Notes: generated by a model from the sequence alone, not told the origin. A stretch of DNA of 64,000 bases from Takakia lepidozioides (GCA_030704615.1 CM060733.1:71550001-71614000), one strand, 5' to 3'. Positions 47,414-59,732 are shown, counted from the first letter of the stretch. Program-made: numbers and translations.

Positions 47414-48319
47414 CACACCCCTATCAACAGGGAGTCGATGTCCTCATCGACTTGTCCATTTTGTAGAAACGAACATCCAAGTTGTGGCGTCCCACATCAA
47501 GGAGTTTGTTTCTGTACCATGGCGTCCCATGGCAAAGAACCAAACCCCACACTTGACTCTACTCTCCACTAGCTAGTTCGGCCGACTTCCTCCAAGTCCC
47601 GGCCAAGGGTGGAGCCTCTCCAGCTCCTCCCAGTGCACTCTTCTTGGCCTACTTCAAGGTCAAGGAACGATCCTCCCCGAGGATCGAATCGCCTTACTGC
47701 AACAACATTGCTTGCGATCGCTCATGATGCCGCTTTTGGCATCACCTTGAGCAAGGGTTCACCTGGAACCCTCTTTGACTAGGAAGATAACCTTGAACCA
47801 ACCGTGCGCCCCAATCACTACAATTGGGTCCGCCTTGGAATGCTGGCCTGAGGTACGGGAACACGCCGAAGCCGCACTACGACTTCGTCCCGAGGTTACA
47901 CGATTATAGTACGTGAACGGAAGCACGTAGCTTCCGCGTTAGCCCGCACTACAAGGCAACCCCTTCGGTAGCGCAGTTATAGTACGCGCACGCGCCAGGT
48001 GCGCACTAGCACGTGAACTCCCAAAGAAGGCGCAAGTTTCCTTGCCTCTTGGATGGAAGTCACCCGATTTCGGCACTGCGCAAATACACGATTAACCCAA
48101 TTTACCTCTCCCACTTTTGTAAGCTAGCATGTAATCTACACACTAGCCAACCACACCATGCATCACCATTCCAAACACAATAGGACGCACAATATTTGGA
48201 ACCCATTTCCTTTATAACAAATTTTTGTACAATACAAGTTTTTGCAATCGGATTCCTGAGCTAGCTAAACCGGGCTAAGCATGCATTTTCTCCCCCACGC
48301 TCCAAGGTTGATGTCCCCA
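47414..48319 (-). other. 3' untranslated region of Gypsy C
   Basis: Collinear with 1069-1965 of element A and without open frames of note. The minus strand ends TAGGGGTGTG next to the LTR, a weak polypurine tract. Confidence 0.8.
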
Positions 48320-51300
48320 TCAACGCTTCTTCCGCTTTTGAGGTCGCCCTTCGAAAGCTGCAACCGCCTCGGATGCGTTTCCCATTTCTGAGGCACGCAC
48401 CCAAGATGCCTCCACATGATGATAGCCCTTCCATTTGACGAGATACTCCGTTTCTCGGTTCCTGAACCTCCTCGACTTAAGTATTGCCTCCACCTCGTAC
48501 TCAGGTTCATTTTCATGATCCAACAGCATAGGTGGCGAATGCAACACTTGATGCCGATTCGGACGCGCTTCATCTTTGAAGTAAGGCTTCAAAAGGGAGA
48601 CATGGAATACTGGGTGCACCTTGCTGTTTGCCGGTAGCTCCAATTCATACACATCCTCATTCATAACCTTCCGAATGCGAAAGGGTCCCGCATACGGAGG
48701 CACGAACTTCGGACTCACTTCCGGAGGTAGTCGGAAATTCTTGATGTTCAACCAGACCTCTGTGCCTGCCTCAAAATTTACTTCCCTCCGCTTCCGATTC
48801 GCCTGCCTTTCATACCGTTTCCTAGCTTTGGAAATATTGTACTTTGCGAGCTTCAACAAACGCTCGCGTTCTTCCAGTACCGCCGCTACTGCCGGTTCCT
48901 CAACGTCCTGGGCGGCCCAACTTGTCGGCACCAGAGGTGCTTTTCCATAGACCAACACGAAAGGGGAAACTCCCGTTGCGGAGTGTTCTGTGTTATTATA
49001 ACAGAACTGTGCCGCGTCTAAGTGTTCCATCCAGTCTGATTGGTCTGCCGACACGTAATTCCGCAAGAATTGCTTCTCTACGGAATTCACTCTTTCCGTT
49101 TGGCCGTCCGTCGTAGGTCGGAAGGCGGTCCCCATCTTCAGCCTCGTCCCCATCTTCTTCCAAAGTGCTCTCCAGAATTTACTCGTAAACTTTGGATCGC
49201 GGTCCGAGACAATATCCTTCGGGACTCCATGATGCTTTAAGACGTGGGCAAAATAAAGTCGCCATGTATCCTGCGCCGTTGCTGTCTCCTTGGTGGGGAT
49301 GAAATGGCCCATTTTACTGAACCTATCTACCACCACCATGATTGCATCGAATCCTTTTGACAGCGGCATAGCAGTCATGAAATCCATCGAGACGCTTTCC
49401 CAAGTCCCCTCTGGAATCGGCAAGGGTTGTAACAGCCCCGCTTGCTTTTTGTACTCGCTCCGGTTTTGTGGGCATGTGGTGCATGTCTTGACATACTCCT
49501 CTGCCTCCTCCCTCAGTTTGGGCCAGAAATACTCTTTCTTCAAGAGTGCCGCAGTGCGCTTGGCTCCACCGTGGCCCGCAAGCGGGCTATCATGGCATTC
49601 TCTCAAGAGACTATCCCTGATCCCTCCCTTCGGCACGTAGAGACGCTTTTGCTTGTACCGGAGCAGTCCATTTTGCAAGTGGAACTGCGATTTAACCCCC
49701 ATCCTCAAGTCCTGCATCACGGACTTCGCCAGCTCATCCTTCCTGCAAGCCTTCCGGATCTTCCTTTGGAGTGCCGTCTCGCCCTTGTACACCAACAAGA
49801 GCTGCTGCTTTCTACTTAAAGCATCGGCCACCACATTGTCTCGTCCCGGTTTGTACTGGATATCCACGTCGAACACTGCCAAAGTATCTTGCCACCTAAG
49901 TTGTTTTGGGGACAACTTGGGCTGCGTGGCAAAATACTTCACCGTGACATTGTACGTGAACACCTTCACTGGGTTGGAACCAACATAGTGGCGCCAGAGC
50001 TCAAGGCAATGCACCACCGCCTTCATCTCTTTTTCGTGCGTCGGCCACCGTCGCTCCACTTCATTCAGTTTCTTACTTTCGTAAGCCACTGGACGTCCAT
50101 CTTGCATAAGTACACCCCCAATCGCGAAGTCCGACGCATCTGTATGAATCTCAAATGGACGATCGAACTCCGGGATTTTCAAGACTGGAGCTTCCGCCAT
50201 CCACTGCTTCAATTCAGCAAAAGCTTGGCCACAAAAGGTGTTCCATGCCCAGACTTTAGATTTACACATAAGGTCTGACAGCGGCCCCGCAATCTTGGCG
50301 AAATTTCTCACATACTTCCGGTAATAGGAGGCGAGTCCTAGGAAGGATCGCACTCCCGGGACCGAAGTCGGAGGCTCCCAGTCCAAGATCGCCCTCACCT
50401 TTCTGTCATCCATTTTGATCCCATCCTGTGTAATCACATGCCCCAAGAACTCCACTTTCGTGACCCCAAATTCGCACTTTGAAGCTTTGGCATACAGCTT
50501 CCCTTCTCGCAATTTTTGGAACACCCTTTTGAGGTGCTCCAGGTGCTCCTCCTTTGTTTTCGAGTACACCAAGATGTCGTCGATGTACACGATCACAAAG
50601 TCATCCAACCACTCCTGGAAAAGGCTGTTCATCAGCGTGCTAAATGTTGCTGGTGCATTGGTGAGCCCAAAAGGCATCACCAAGAACTCATATGAACCAT
50701 ACCTTGTCCTGCACGCGGTCTTCTCCTCATCTCCTTCCGCCACCCGAATTTGGTGATAGCCGGAGCGCAAGTCGATCCGGCTGAAATACTTCGCTCCTGC
50801 CAACCGATCGAAGAGGTCGTCGATCCTTGGCAAAGGGTACCGGTTTTTGATAGTCACCTTATTCAGAGCCCTGTAATCGACACACATCCGCAGCGTCCCA
50901 TCCTTCTTGTCTGCGAATAGCACCGGGGCTCCGTAAGGTGACTTACTCGGCCGGATGTACCCCTTTGACATTAGATCCTTGAGCTGAGTCTTCAGCTCGA
51001 CCAACTCTCTGTGGCTCAACCGGTAGGGCGCCTTGGCAGGCGGTTCCGATCCCGGTATCACCTCAATCTTGTGGTCAACTCCTCTTCGCGGTGGCAAGCC
51101 GCTTGGTAAATCCTCCGGCATCACATCCTGGTATTTCTCCAAAATCCCCTTGATCCAATCTGGGCTCGGTCCCCATCGCCTTCTCCTTTCACTTCTCTAA
51201 TGTAAAGCAAAAACTGGGGCTCGTGTGCCTCCTCCACGGCCCACTCCTTTGCTGATAGAAGGTTTATTCGCCCTCCCACGGATTTGGGCGTTTCAGACAC

Positions 51301-52879
51301 TCGTAAAACCTCGCCACCATTCCCACATGGCAGCGTGACTACTCTCTTGCGGCCATCTATGACCGCTCCGGATTTGCTCAAAAAGGTCATCCCCAAAATG
51401 AGATCACTCCATCGATCTCGCAGATGGTGAAGTTCTCACGTCCCTCCCAACTCCCCAGTTGAAGAGGAACATCAAACGCCAACCTTGTCGCCAATTGCGG
51501 TTCTCCTTTGGCAGAACGCACCTCAATAGAGGCCCCCACGTCACTTGTCGGGAGTCCCAGCTTTTGTGCCGTTGCCGGTGTCATGAAGGAGTGCGACGCT
51601 CCTGTGTCCACCAACAACGACACATTAGTTCCGGATATTATCCCATCCACGAACAATAACTGACTCCCTTTTCGTAAGGTGCCAGTTTCCTGATACAACT
51701 CACAAGAAAATTTGCCTACCTTGCAAGTCCTGGCGACCACCGCCTCCACCAAGCGACTGATGGTATCTTCCGACAGCTCCGTGGTCGCCCGAGTCATGTT
51801 CAATTGTCGGGGCTTCGTGCACTTCTTGGCCATGTGCCCGGGCTCCCCGCAATTGAAACACACTCCATCAAAGGTCGCCTTCTGTCCGCCATAAGCCGCT
51901 CCACCCGCTTTTCCTTTCGGAGCACCGGGTGCCGCCTTGACTTGTGAAGGCCCTCCCTTCGATTTCCACGTGCCATTTTCGCCGCGTGGCCTATCCCACT
52001 TCTTTTCCGGTCGGAAGAGTCACCTTCCCGCCAAATCTTCTTGTGGTTCAGCTCCGTACGGCCTTGTCTTTCACCCCTAGGGACATCCGAGAAACATTCA
52101 GCCCTCTCAATTGCCTCGTTCAAAGTCTTGGGTGGCTTCTCCTCCAACTTCCGCCTGGCCCATGGGGCCAGTCCCGCCACAAAGTTGAAGACCATTTCTG
52201 GTTCTGCCATGTCCGCGACTTCGAGCAACAGCATATTGAAAGCCTGGACATACCCCCAAATGTCATCTGTTTGCTTCAAATTCCTCATCTTGTCCCGGGC
52301 AAGCCAGGACGCGTTGAGGGGCACAAACTGCCTCTTCATCAATTCCTTGAACCCACTCCAGTTCAAGGTTTCCGGACTTGGACCTCGGTCGTGAAGGCGT
52401 TTCTGCAACCATTGTTGAGCATAGCCCCTCAAATAGGTGGGAGCCACTTCCACCCGATCCTCGTCACTCAACTTGGCCGCCCGGAAGTACTGTTCTAGCT
52501 CCAGGAGCCAGGTGTTGAGTGCCTTCCGATTTCGGACGCCCTCGAAGGTGCCGGGTTCCTTAGGCTTCACCTTAAACTTTGCCTTAGCGGAAGTGGCATT
52601 AGCCGCCTTCAACACGTCTTTCAACGTCCCGCCAAACTGCGCCAACAACCCTTCCCAAAAGGCTGCCGGCATGGGAGGCATCTCTTGGTTTGTCGGAGCT
52701 CTCAAGGATTCCTTGGGCTCCGACTCCTCAGATTCCTCCCGCTCTTGGGTGGCCTCGTTTTCGGAAACATGCATCGCTTCCTCAAACGGCCGCCTCGGTG
52801 ACACGCCGCCCCCATCGGGCTCACCGGGATCATCATCTTTTGGGCCATTCCGCTTTCGCTTCGGCTTGGCCGACCCCAT
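48320..52879 (-). pseudogene. gag-pol of Gypsy C, three 1-bp deletions
   Basis: The start MGSAKPKRKRNG is at 52879. It lies in frame with a reading frame that extends back into the LTR (to 53182), which I do not count. Gag is intact to about 52017, where one G is missing. The protease LVDTGASHSF is intact, but a base is lost near 51406 and another near 51168. From 51142 to 48320 a single frame holds RT ([21 protein letters not shown]), RNase H ([12 protein letters not shown]), the integrase HHCC domain and core, the GPY/F-like module and a chromodomain ('[20 protein letters not shown]', '[15 protein letters not shown]'). The chromodomain probably guides integration to histone-marked chromatin. 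It is the best-preserved pol in the window. Confidence 0.95.
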
Positions 52880-52920
52880 GATGAGGCCAATCCCAAGGAC
52901 AATCGCGTACTGAACTCTAA

Positions 52921-52934
52921 GCTCTGATACCAAG
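52921..52934 (-). other. primer-binding site of Gypsy C
   Basis: The minus strand reads CTTGGTATCAGAGC next to the 5' LTR, a match to tRNA-iMet. Confidence 0.93.
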
Positions 52935-53660
52935 TGTCGCGCACCCCACTTCGGTAAACTCCCCTTCAAGTCATAGTTACTCGCTTTGATGCGCGCCTGA
53001 CTCCCAACCTGGCCGCCCGGGCCAACTTGGAGCTTCGGCTGCTCACCGGGACATAACGGTCCCCTTTTGCTTCCCTCTAAAACCCTCCACCTAATTGGGA
53101 CTAGGAGAATTCCCTTTGGTAGATGGCAGTCCGGAACAGCTCCCCACTCTTTGGTCGCTTTCCGGCTCGCTCGCTTACTCACTAGCTTTTGCTCACCAAC
53201 GGGCTTGCACCGTTCTCGGGGTTACTACTCCCTATATATACTTCTGTAGCTGTCCGTGGGGGTTTCACAACCAGCCATGCCATTTTATGGCGAACCACCA
53301 CGAAGACCCTCGATTCCCGGTGGTGAGTCGCGGTGAGTCTTGGCCCGCTCACCACGGCCCCTGGACCGTGATGAGTCCCAAGACTCCCCACGACTCCCAC
53401 CACGAGGTCTCCGCCCCCATGGTGAGTCCTATGCCACCCCCACTAAGTCCCACTAAGCTACCACCACCCCTTGTGGAGCCACCCCCACCGCAACCCGGTG
53501 TGCGGGGCTCCACCTAGTGAGCGCCTCCGCTTCCCTGAGTGCCTTGGGCACTCAAGGGTGCCTCAGCCCCCCATACCTATCGCTGCCGCTGCCCCCCCCA
53601 CCACAGGGGCAGCCCCTCATGTGTCCCGACCCCCTGCCCTCAAGGCAAAGGGCCGCGACA
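52935..53660 (-). repeat. 5' LTR of Gypsy C
   Basis: This 726-bp LTR has its TATATATA box at 53233-53240. Confidence 0.95.
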
Positions 53661-53934
53661 TCAAGTGTTGCGTCCGCCACCTATGCTGTTGGATCATGAA
53701 AATGAACCTGAGTACAAGGTGGAGGCAATACTTAAGTCGAGGAGGTTCAAGAACCGAGAAACGGAGTATCTCATCAAATGGAAGGGCTATCATCATGTGG
53801 AGGCATCTTGGGTGCGTGCCTCAGAAATGGGAAACGCATCCAGGCGGTTGCAGCTTTCGAAGGGCGACCTCAAAAGCGGAAGAAACGTTGATGGGGACAT
53901 CAACCTTGAGCGTGGGGAGGAAATGCATGCCTAG
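53661..53934 (+). pseudogene. chromodomain end of Gypsy B pol
   Basis: This is the continuation of B's polyprotein after the nested element: '[19 protein letters not shown]' and '[16 protein letters not shown]', a chromodomain. The extreme C-terminus is shifted relative to C after 'SEMGNAS' and ends at 53934. Confidence 0.93.
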
Positions 53935-54795
53935 CCCGGCTTAGCTACTTAGGAATCTGATTACAAAAACTTGTATTGTACAAAAATTTGTTATAAAGGA
54001 AATGGGTTCCAAATGTTGTGCGTCCTATTTTGTTTGGAATGGTGATGCATGGTATGGTTGGCTAGTGTGTAGAACGCATGCTAGCTTATAAAAGTGGGAG
54101 AGGTAAATTGGGTTAATCGTGTGTTTGCGTAGTGCCGAAATCGGGTGACTCCCATCCAAGGGGCAAGGAAACTTGCGACTTCTTTGGGAGTTCACGTGCT
54201 AGTGCGCACCTGGCACGTGCGCGTACTATAACTGCGCTACCGAGGGGGTTGCCTTGTAGTGCGGGCTAACGCGGAAGCTACGTGCTTCCGTTCACGTACT
54301 ATAATCGTGTAGCATCGGGACGAAGTCGTAGTGCGGCTTCAACGTGTTCCCGTACCTCAGGCCAGCATTCCAAGGCGGACCCAATTATAGTGATTGGGGC
54401 GCACGGTTGGTTCAAGGTTATCTTCCTAGTCAAAGAGGGTTCCAGGTGAACCCTTGCTCAAGATGATGCCAAAAAGCGGCATCATGAGCGGTCGCAAGCA
54501 ATGTTGTTGCAGTAAGGCGATTCGATCCTCAAGGAGGATCGTTCCTTGACCTTGAAGTAGGCCAAGAAGAGTGCACTGGGAGGAGCTTGAGAGGCTCCAC
54601 CCTTGGCCGGGATTTGGAGGAAGTCGGCCGAACTAGCTAGTGGAGAGTAGAGTCAAGTGTGGGGTTTGGTTCTGTGCCATGGGACGCCATGGTACGGAAA
54701 CAAACTCCTTGATGTGGGACGCCACAACTTGGATGTTCGTTTCTACAAAATGGACAAGTCGATGAGGACATCGACTCCCTGTTGGTAGGGGTGTG
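53935..54795 (+). other. 3' untranslated region of Gypsy B
   Basis: Collinear (in reverse) with the corresponding regions of A and C. Next to the 3' LTR it reads GGTAGGGGTGTG, the probable polypurine tract. Confidence 0.8.
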
Positions 54796-55520
54796 TGTCG
54801 CGGCCCTTTGCCTTGAGGGCAGGGGCGTTGGGACACAAGAGGGGCTGCCCCCGTGGTGGGGGCAGTAGCAGCGATAGGAACGGGGGCTGAAGCACCCTTG
54901 AGTGCCCAAGGCACTCAAGGAGGCGGAGGCGCTCACTAGGTGGAGCCCGCACACCGGGTTGCGGTGGGGGTGGCTCCACAAGGGTGGTGGTAGCTTAGCG
55001 GGACTTAGTGGGGGTGGCATAGGACTCACCATGGGGTGGAGACCTCGAGGTGGGAGTCGTGGGGAGTCTTGGGACTCATCACGGTCCATTGGGGCCGCGG
55101 TGAGTGGGCCAAGACTCACCGCGACTCACCACCGGGAATCGAGGGTCTTCGTGGTGGTTCGCCATAAAATGGCATGGCTGGTTGTGAAACCCCTGCGGAC
55201 AGCTACAGAAGTATATATAGGGAGTAGTAACCCCGAGAACGGTGCAAGCCCGTTGGTGACCAAAAACTAGTGAGTAAGCGAGCGAGCCGGAAAGCGACCA
55301 AAGAATGGGGAGCTGTTCCGGACTGCCAACTACCAAAGGGAATTCCCGCTGGTTCCAAATCGGTGGAGGGTTCTTTGGGAGAACAAAGGGGGGACCGTTA
55401 TGCCCCGGTGAGCAGCCGAAGCTCCAAGTTGGCCCGGCGGCCAGGTTGGGAGTCAGGCGCGCGCATCAAAGCGAGTAACTATGACTTGAAGGGGAGCTTA
55501 CCGAAGTGAGGTGCGCGACA
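54796..55520 (+). repeat. 3' LTR of Gypsy B
   Basis: This 725-bp LTR lacks the 5' tandem duplication seen in the 5' LTR. Confidence 0.95.
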
Positions 55521-55525
55521 CATGG

Positions 55526-56640
55526 AGATTTTTTTAATTACCCTTAATTATTGCTAATTAAGGAGTGAAACCCTAACTCCTACCCTATAATCTACTGTTT
55601 AAACTTAGCTAACGGATGACATCCGTCGGGTTTTTAAGAGAAAGGGTATTGATTATTCATCCCCCGGATGAAAAATCGGGCTCTTCCCTAGGGTGTCTCT
55701 CCCGCTGTCAGGTGCATTCCTCGTGTTGCTGAGCTCGCGAGTTATGGCGTCTGAGCTCTGCTGCTACCCTGTCTGTTGCTTCATGTCGGACGAGCTCCTA
55801 GAGATTTACTATTTCATGAGCAGAAACCATGAGCCATGAGCCATGAGCCGCATGAGCGGTGAGCCGAAGTCTAAGACACGCGGATTTCATGAGCGGACTC
55901 CTCCAAATTTGGAAATGCGACAGATTAAACAAGTATTAAAATAATAGTTTTTTATTTGACCTTGCCGTTTTTGGAAGTTCCACATCCTGTAATGCGGCGA
56001 AGATATGTCGTCAGTAACAAGTCCGCTCATGGTTTTTTAGATCCGCTCATGGAAATGAGTGACCGTGCAACGAGAAATCCAGTATACCACGGCAAAAGGA
56101 TGTCGCATACTGGCCTGTATAGAGTATTCCGCGGTTTTACATGCCTTAACATTGGAATGAAGGTGACCCTTTTGCCGCGATTGAACCAATAGAGTCTGCA
56201 CCAATAGAGTCTGCAGTACTTCACAATTCTGTCATCTTCGGGTATTCGGCGGGAAAGGTTTGCGACTCAACTGGGAAATGCGGTGCCGCATTAGGGTTCG
56301 CACGTGCGAATTTTTTGGGCGGTTTGGTGTTGGCGAAGGCCGCATCTACCAGTACCTACGACGTTACTTGGAAATGCGGCGCCACATTTCCTTGCCGGGG
56401 GTCGAATGAGAAAAGCAAAGTTTGGGAGAGCAGAAAAACGGGAACCCTCCAACACACAAAAATACATGCATGTGGAAACATAAGTGAAAGACATAGTATT
56501 ATCTTAGTTCGAGCAAAACAGATTACTGGTAGGCAAGACATAAGTCGGACCTTTCTGTGGCCAGAGTCAGAGCTACTTGCAGCAGTACAGTTCTACTATC
56601 CGAAAAGAATGGGCATACCATTGTGTTGGGACTGTAAGCC
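55526..56640. other. intergenic sequence with palindromes
   Basis: It contains CGGATGACATCCG (55613) and TTCATCCCCCGGATGAA (55656), in the style of the 39-41 kb field. A cluster of ATGAGCC words follows (55830-55865). Two copies of the AAATGCGGYGCC palindrome at 56278 and 56372 match the large array at 60-61.8 kb. No gene is seen. Confidence 0.6.
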
Positions 56641-56644
56641 AAGC

Positions 56645-58463
56645 TCACTGGTCCCCTGGATCCATATTCAGAAGAATGTGCACTTCTTGGGGGCTCAACC
56701 CTGGTGCATGTATGAAGTGATGAGTTATGGAATTACACCGGAGTCTCTTTAGGTACATGTAGTACAGATGCTTGCAAGGGCAGTATGATGCCCTCTTGTT
56801 CGCCATGATCTGGAAGTCAGTGCATTTGCAGGTGGGTAATTCTGAAATGGTGATGGTGTACACCTCATTGCGAACAGCTGAGCCTGCCGTGGCCATCTGA
56901 TACACACGCCCAAAGCCTGGTGGGGGCACTTCTGTCGAGCTCTGGATTGTACAGTTCATCCGAAGTGCATTCCCCATCCTTGTCTCGTTCACTTTTGAGG
57001 GAGGTCGCTGCATCTTCGGTTTCCCCCAACGGTGTGTAGGATGCTTAGAGCTGTCGCGTCCCATTGTTCTTGCTCTCACAGGGGTCGGTTGTGGAGGTTG
57101 TGGAAGCGGAAATGGTTGTCTGGGGACGTGAGTGCGCTGCACCATCCGAAATCATGCGGCAGTAAGAGCGTCGGCCTCAACCTGACTCAGATCGCAGCCT
57201 GGTTCCACCGGCCACACCGAGGGAGCCTCTAGCATTGTTTGTATATCGTACTTAGGCTTTCCATACACGCAAGTCATAATGTCGTGCCTGCAGAACCATA
57301 ACTGGGTAGTTGTCGCCTCCGCAAACTTTGCATGGACAAATATTCCTGTAAAAGTAGGAGTAGGGACAGCCCCATCTAGATTCCTCCTTATCATCTCTAA
57401 ACAACGTTGTCGTGTATCCACTCGAATTGCGAAATACCTACCTCGAAACGACGGCTTTGTGCGAGCAATTCTCCAGTGTGACGCAGACACAGTCGTCTCC
57501 ACAGTGGCTTGGCCATACTGCATAACAGCGGGCGGAATCTGGGGCAAGCGAATGGTGGGAATTTCTCGCACGGAATCCCCGCTTGAAGACGATGGCGATC
57601 TGGAATTTCTTGGGCTTCCATTGCTGGAAGACACATTGTGCGGCAACATGACGGGACCTCGAGGTGCTATCCGAATGTTCCTGTCAGATCTCCAGGAATC
57701 TTCTTCGCACCCGGGTTCCTCTTCAATCCTCCGCCTCACAGGGCGAGTACGGACGTCCCCCTCTAGGTGTTCACCTCTGCGGTGCAGAGGCGTCCCTTTG
57801 ATCTTCTCTCGCAATGCTGTCGCCCATTTCAGTGGATTCTTCGACCTCGAAGCTGTTCGTACCAACAATTCCTCCCTGTTCGGCCCAAAGCCCCATTGTT
57901 TCCCGCTCAGGAACTTGTAGTACGTGGCTTGCTGCATGATTTCTCTATCGATGTCCTCCATTGTGGCCGTCACTACGTCCACCAAATGTGCGGCAGAAGA
58001 TGCTCGCCAGGAAGAGTGCATTGATTATGCCATATTCGTGTTCGGCATGTCCGTGTCGGAATCCAAGCACCGCTCCTACAAGGACACAAACAATGGTGAG
58101 GGACCAATGGAAAGGTCCGTAATAGAAAGACAATTGCACGAAAATGACAACATCATCCTCCCGCATGTACTGTCCGAACTGTCGATACCGGAAATGCCAC
58201 CACCCCAACCAGCTGTGCAAGGCTCCCAGATTGGTTGTCTCCACTGCACCTGACGTGTTCCACCAAGCCTCGATGATAGCAAACTTAACCTCCGCGTCAT
58301 CAAATGTGGGTGCATCGTTCCACGCCGTACAAATGACACGGTGTTCAGCCTGGAATAAGCTAGCAACAAATTTGGTAGTGTAGTGAGATAGACTCTGCAT
58401 CCAATGGAATCCACAGGATCTCTCTTTCTCGTCCTGGAGATCAGGCAAGTCCTCAATGGACAT
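56645..58463 (-). pseudogene. MULE-like transposase with SWIM zinc finger, broken
   Basis: On the minus strand 57945-58463 reads 'FHWMQSLSHYTTKFVASL' and 'LGWWHFRYRQFGQYM'; 57152-58021, in another frame, continues with an arginine-rich linker. After an in-frame TGA at 57152-57154, 56645-57145 ends with CKCTDF...CPCKHLYYMY. The CXC...CXH arrangement with a basic, aromatic surround is a SWIM zinc finger, typical of the C-terminus of MuDR/MULE transposases. The middle part resembles the post-DDE region by pattern only, and the DDE residues themselves were not located. A frameshift near 57980 and the TGA (probably from CGA) make it non-functional. Assignment to MULE is inference from the SWIM and N-terminal zinc domain. 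Confidence 0.6.
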
Positions 58464-58990
58464 CAGTGGACGAGGGAGTCATATTCCCAGCACGAGCACC
58501 GCAGTTCGATCCATTCTTGAAATTCTGCGAGGGCTTCACATGGATGGACACTGCTCGGAGCTGGCCGGGCTGGACTACAGCAAGTTCGCAATTAAATCAC
58601 TTACATGTCTTCCCGCAGACGTCGACGATAATATCTTCTTTGAGTTCCCTCCTCGGACGGACTACTCGAGGGCGTCCGGAATGTTGACAGATATTGATAG
58701 AAAACATAACTGTCATCCTTGGTGCGTCACCAAAACCACCAGCATGAAGATGCTCGATGGTGTGCGGGTGCGCTACGTTGTTTGTGCGGGCGCGTTGCAG
58801 TGTTTCTTCCCAACTTGCTTCCATTTTAAATCCAGAGGTCACAAGAACAAGACCGATTGGACAGGCACAGCTCATCAACCATTTCGAGCTTAGGAGAAGG
58901 TTCCGAACTCCACATTTAAGTGTGCGCATTGCAAAGAACCACCACACTGCAGATACGTTACCTTCCTGACTGGAAATTTGGCATAGTCGA
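58456..58990 (+). pseudogene. N-terminal zinc-binding domain of MULE-like protein, inverted copy
   Basis: The plus strand reads 'RSILEILRGLHMDGHCSELA' and 'DNIFFEFPPRTDYSRASGM', then 'YVVCAGALQCFFPTC'. After a frame break it reads 'FKCAHCKEPPHCRYV'. The cysteine/histidine spacing resembles the GCM/WRKY-like zinc fold found at the front of some plant transposases. It lies opposite to the transposase remainder (56645-58463) and faces a minus-strand relative at 58962-59186. Confidence 0.55.
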
Positions 58991-59186
58991 GAGCAGCCAG
59001 CTCAGAGCGAGAACCATCGAGGTGATGTTGCCGTAGGAGCTGCACAATGGACCGGGTTGGAGTTATGCTCGAGGGTACATGCGTAGCACCTGCAGAGACG
59101 TCCATGTCGGATTTGAACGACCATGTGGAGGACATGGGGACCTCAATGCACTCATCTTCCTCGTCGAAAATGTCGAATACGTCCAC
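58962..59186 (-). pseudogene. N-terminal part of MULE-like protein, second copy
   Basis: The minus strand reads 'VDVFDIFDEEDECIEVP' and then 'RSIVQLLRQHHLDGSRSELA' and 'ALDYAKFPVRK', clearly related to the plus-strand copy at 58456. It stops at about 58962 where the opposite-strand copy ends, so the two meet tail to tail. Confidence 0.55.
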
Positions 59187-59267
59187 ACGAGAAGCTATGG
59201 AGGGTCTTGACGGTCTAGGTCGGGAATGATTATCGTTGCATACCTCTCTGTTGGCTGTGGCCGCCTG

Positions 59268-59732
59268 TCAGTTTCCCGACTTCTTTGTGGATGGTGTGGG
59301 CAGCGACTGATTCGGGAAGGGAATGGGCATTCCCACAGCTCGGTAGAGGATGGTGTCTGATGGGGGTACGTGCCATTCGATTCCGCAACCTCCGTCGTTA
59401 CCTAGCACGACAATGGTCTCGTCAACCTGTCCAGGAACATCCTTCCTTTCTTCTTCCAAATAAATTGTGCCCGGTTTGAGCTTGAATTTGGAACAAAGGT
59501 AAGTTTCGGTCACTCTGCAAAGTCCTCCCTTGTTTGGGATCCTGGCTCTCCCAAATTGCGGAGGACAGCAAACTATAGCGTAGGAATTCAGAGCCATCGA
59601 AGACCGCACGAAGTTGGCAAGTGCGAGGTTCAGTATAGCGACAGACCAAGGCTCATATGCACCATCTAAGTGGATCTGCGGAGTCCATCGACAATTGAAA
59701 GTTGCACATTGAAGTGGAAAGTATTGTTTCAA
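59268..59732 (-). CDS. unrecognised open frame, 154 codons
   Basis: The frame reads 'WSVAILNLALANFVRSSMA' and 'SYAIVCCPPQFGRARIPN', with a mixed composition that looks coding rather than random. I do not recognise the family. It lies between the MULE-like pieces and the palindrome array and may be another part of the same mobile element. The start is uncertain and no splice context is clear. Confidence 0.3.
   Translation of the reverse strand: MKQYFPLQCATFNCRWTPQIHLDGAYEPWSVAILNLALANFVRSSMALNSYAIVCCPPQFGRARIPNKGGLCRVTETYLCSKFKLKPGTIYLEEERKDVPGQVDETIVVLGNDGGCGIEWHVPPSDTILYRAVGMPIPFPNQSLPTPSTKKSGN

Larger units (their letters stand above)
46700..53660 (-). mobile_element. Ty3/Gypsy chromovirus C, nested in B
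   Basis: This 6961-bp element lies on the minus strand. LTRs are 46700-47413 and 52935-53660, and the target duplication TCAAG lies at 46695-46699 and 53661-53665. It sits in element B's pol just before the chromodomain: B's coding sequence reads up to 46699 and resumes at 53661-53666. The LTRs differ by few substitutions and a ~12-bp deletion, so it is the youngest of the three copies. RT, RNase H, integrase and chromodomain form one 940-codon frame, but gag and protease carry single-base deletions. Confidence 0.97.
41526..55520 (+). mobile_element. Ty3/Gypsy chromovirus B, hosting nested element C
   Basis: The element is on the plus strand. Outer LTRs are 41526-42316 and 54796-55520, and the target duplication CATGG lies at 41521-41525 and 55521-55525. 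Without nested C (46700-53660) and one TCAAG copy it is about 7.03 kb, equal to A and C. The same family is shown by gag-pol identity and LTR ends. The 5' LTR is 66 bp longer because its first ~64 bp are tandemly duplicated. A 0.3-kb piece of gag is inverted. Since C lies inside B, B is the older insertion. Confidence 0.96.

Noticed and set aside
52879-53182. Gag of element C starting inside the LTR at 53182
   Set aside because: The frame happens to be open from the LTR through the primer-binding site; the start just after the primer site (52879) is shared by A and B and fits the family.
58597-58947. Minus-strand 116-codon frame opposite the zinc-binding domain
   Set aside because: It is antisense to the better-supported plus-strand domain at 58456-58990 with its cysteine motif.
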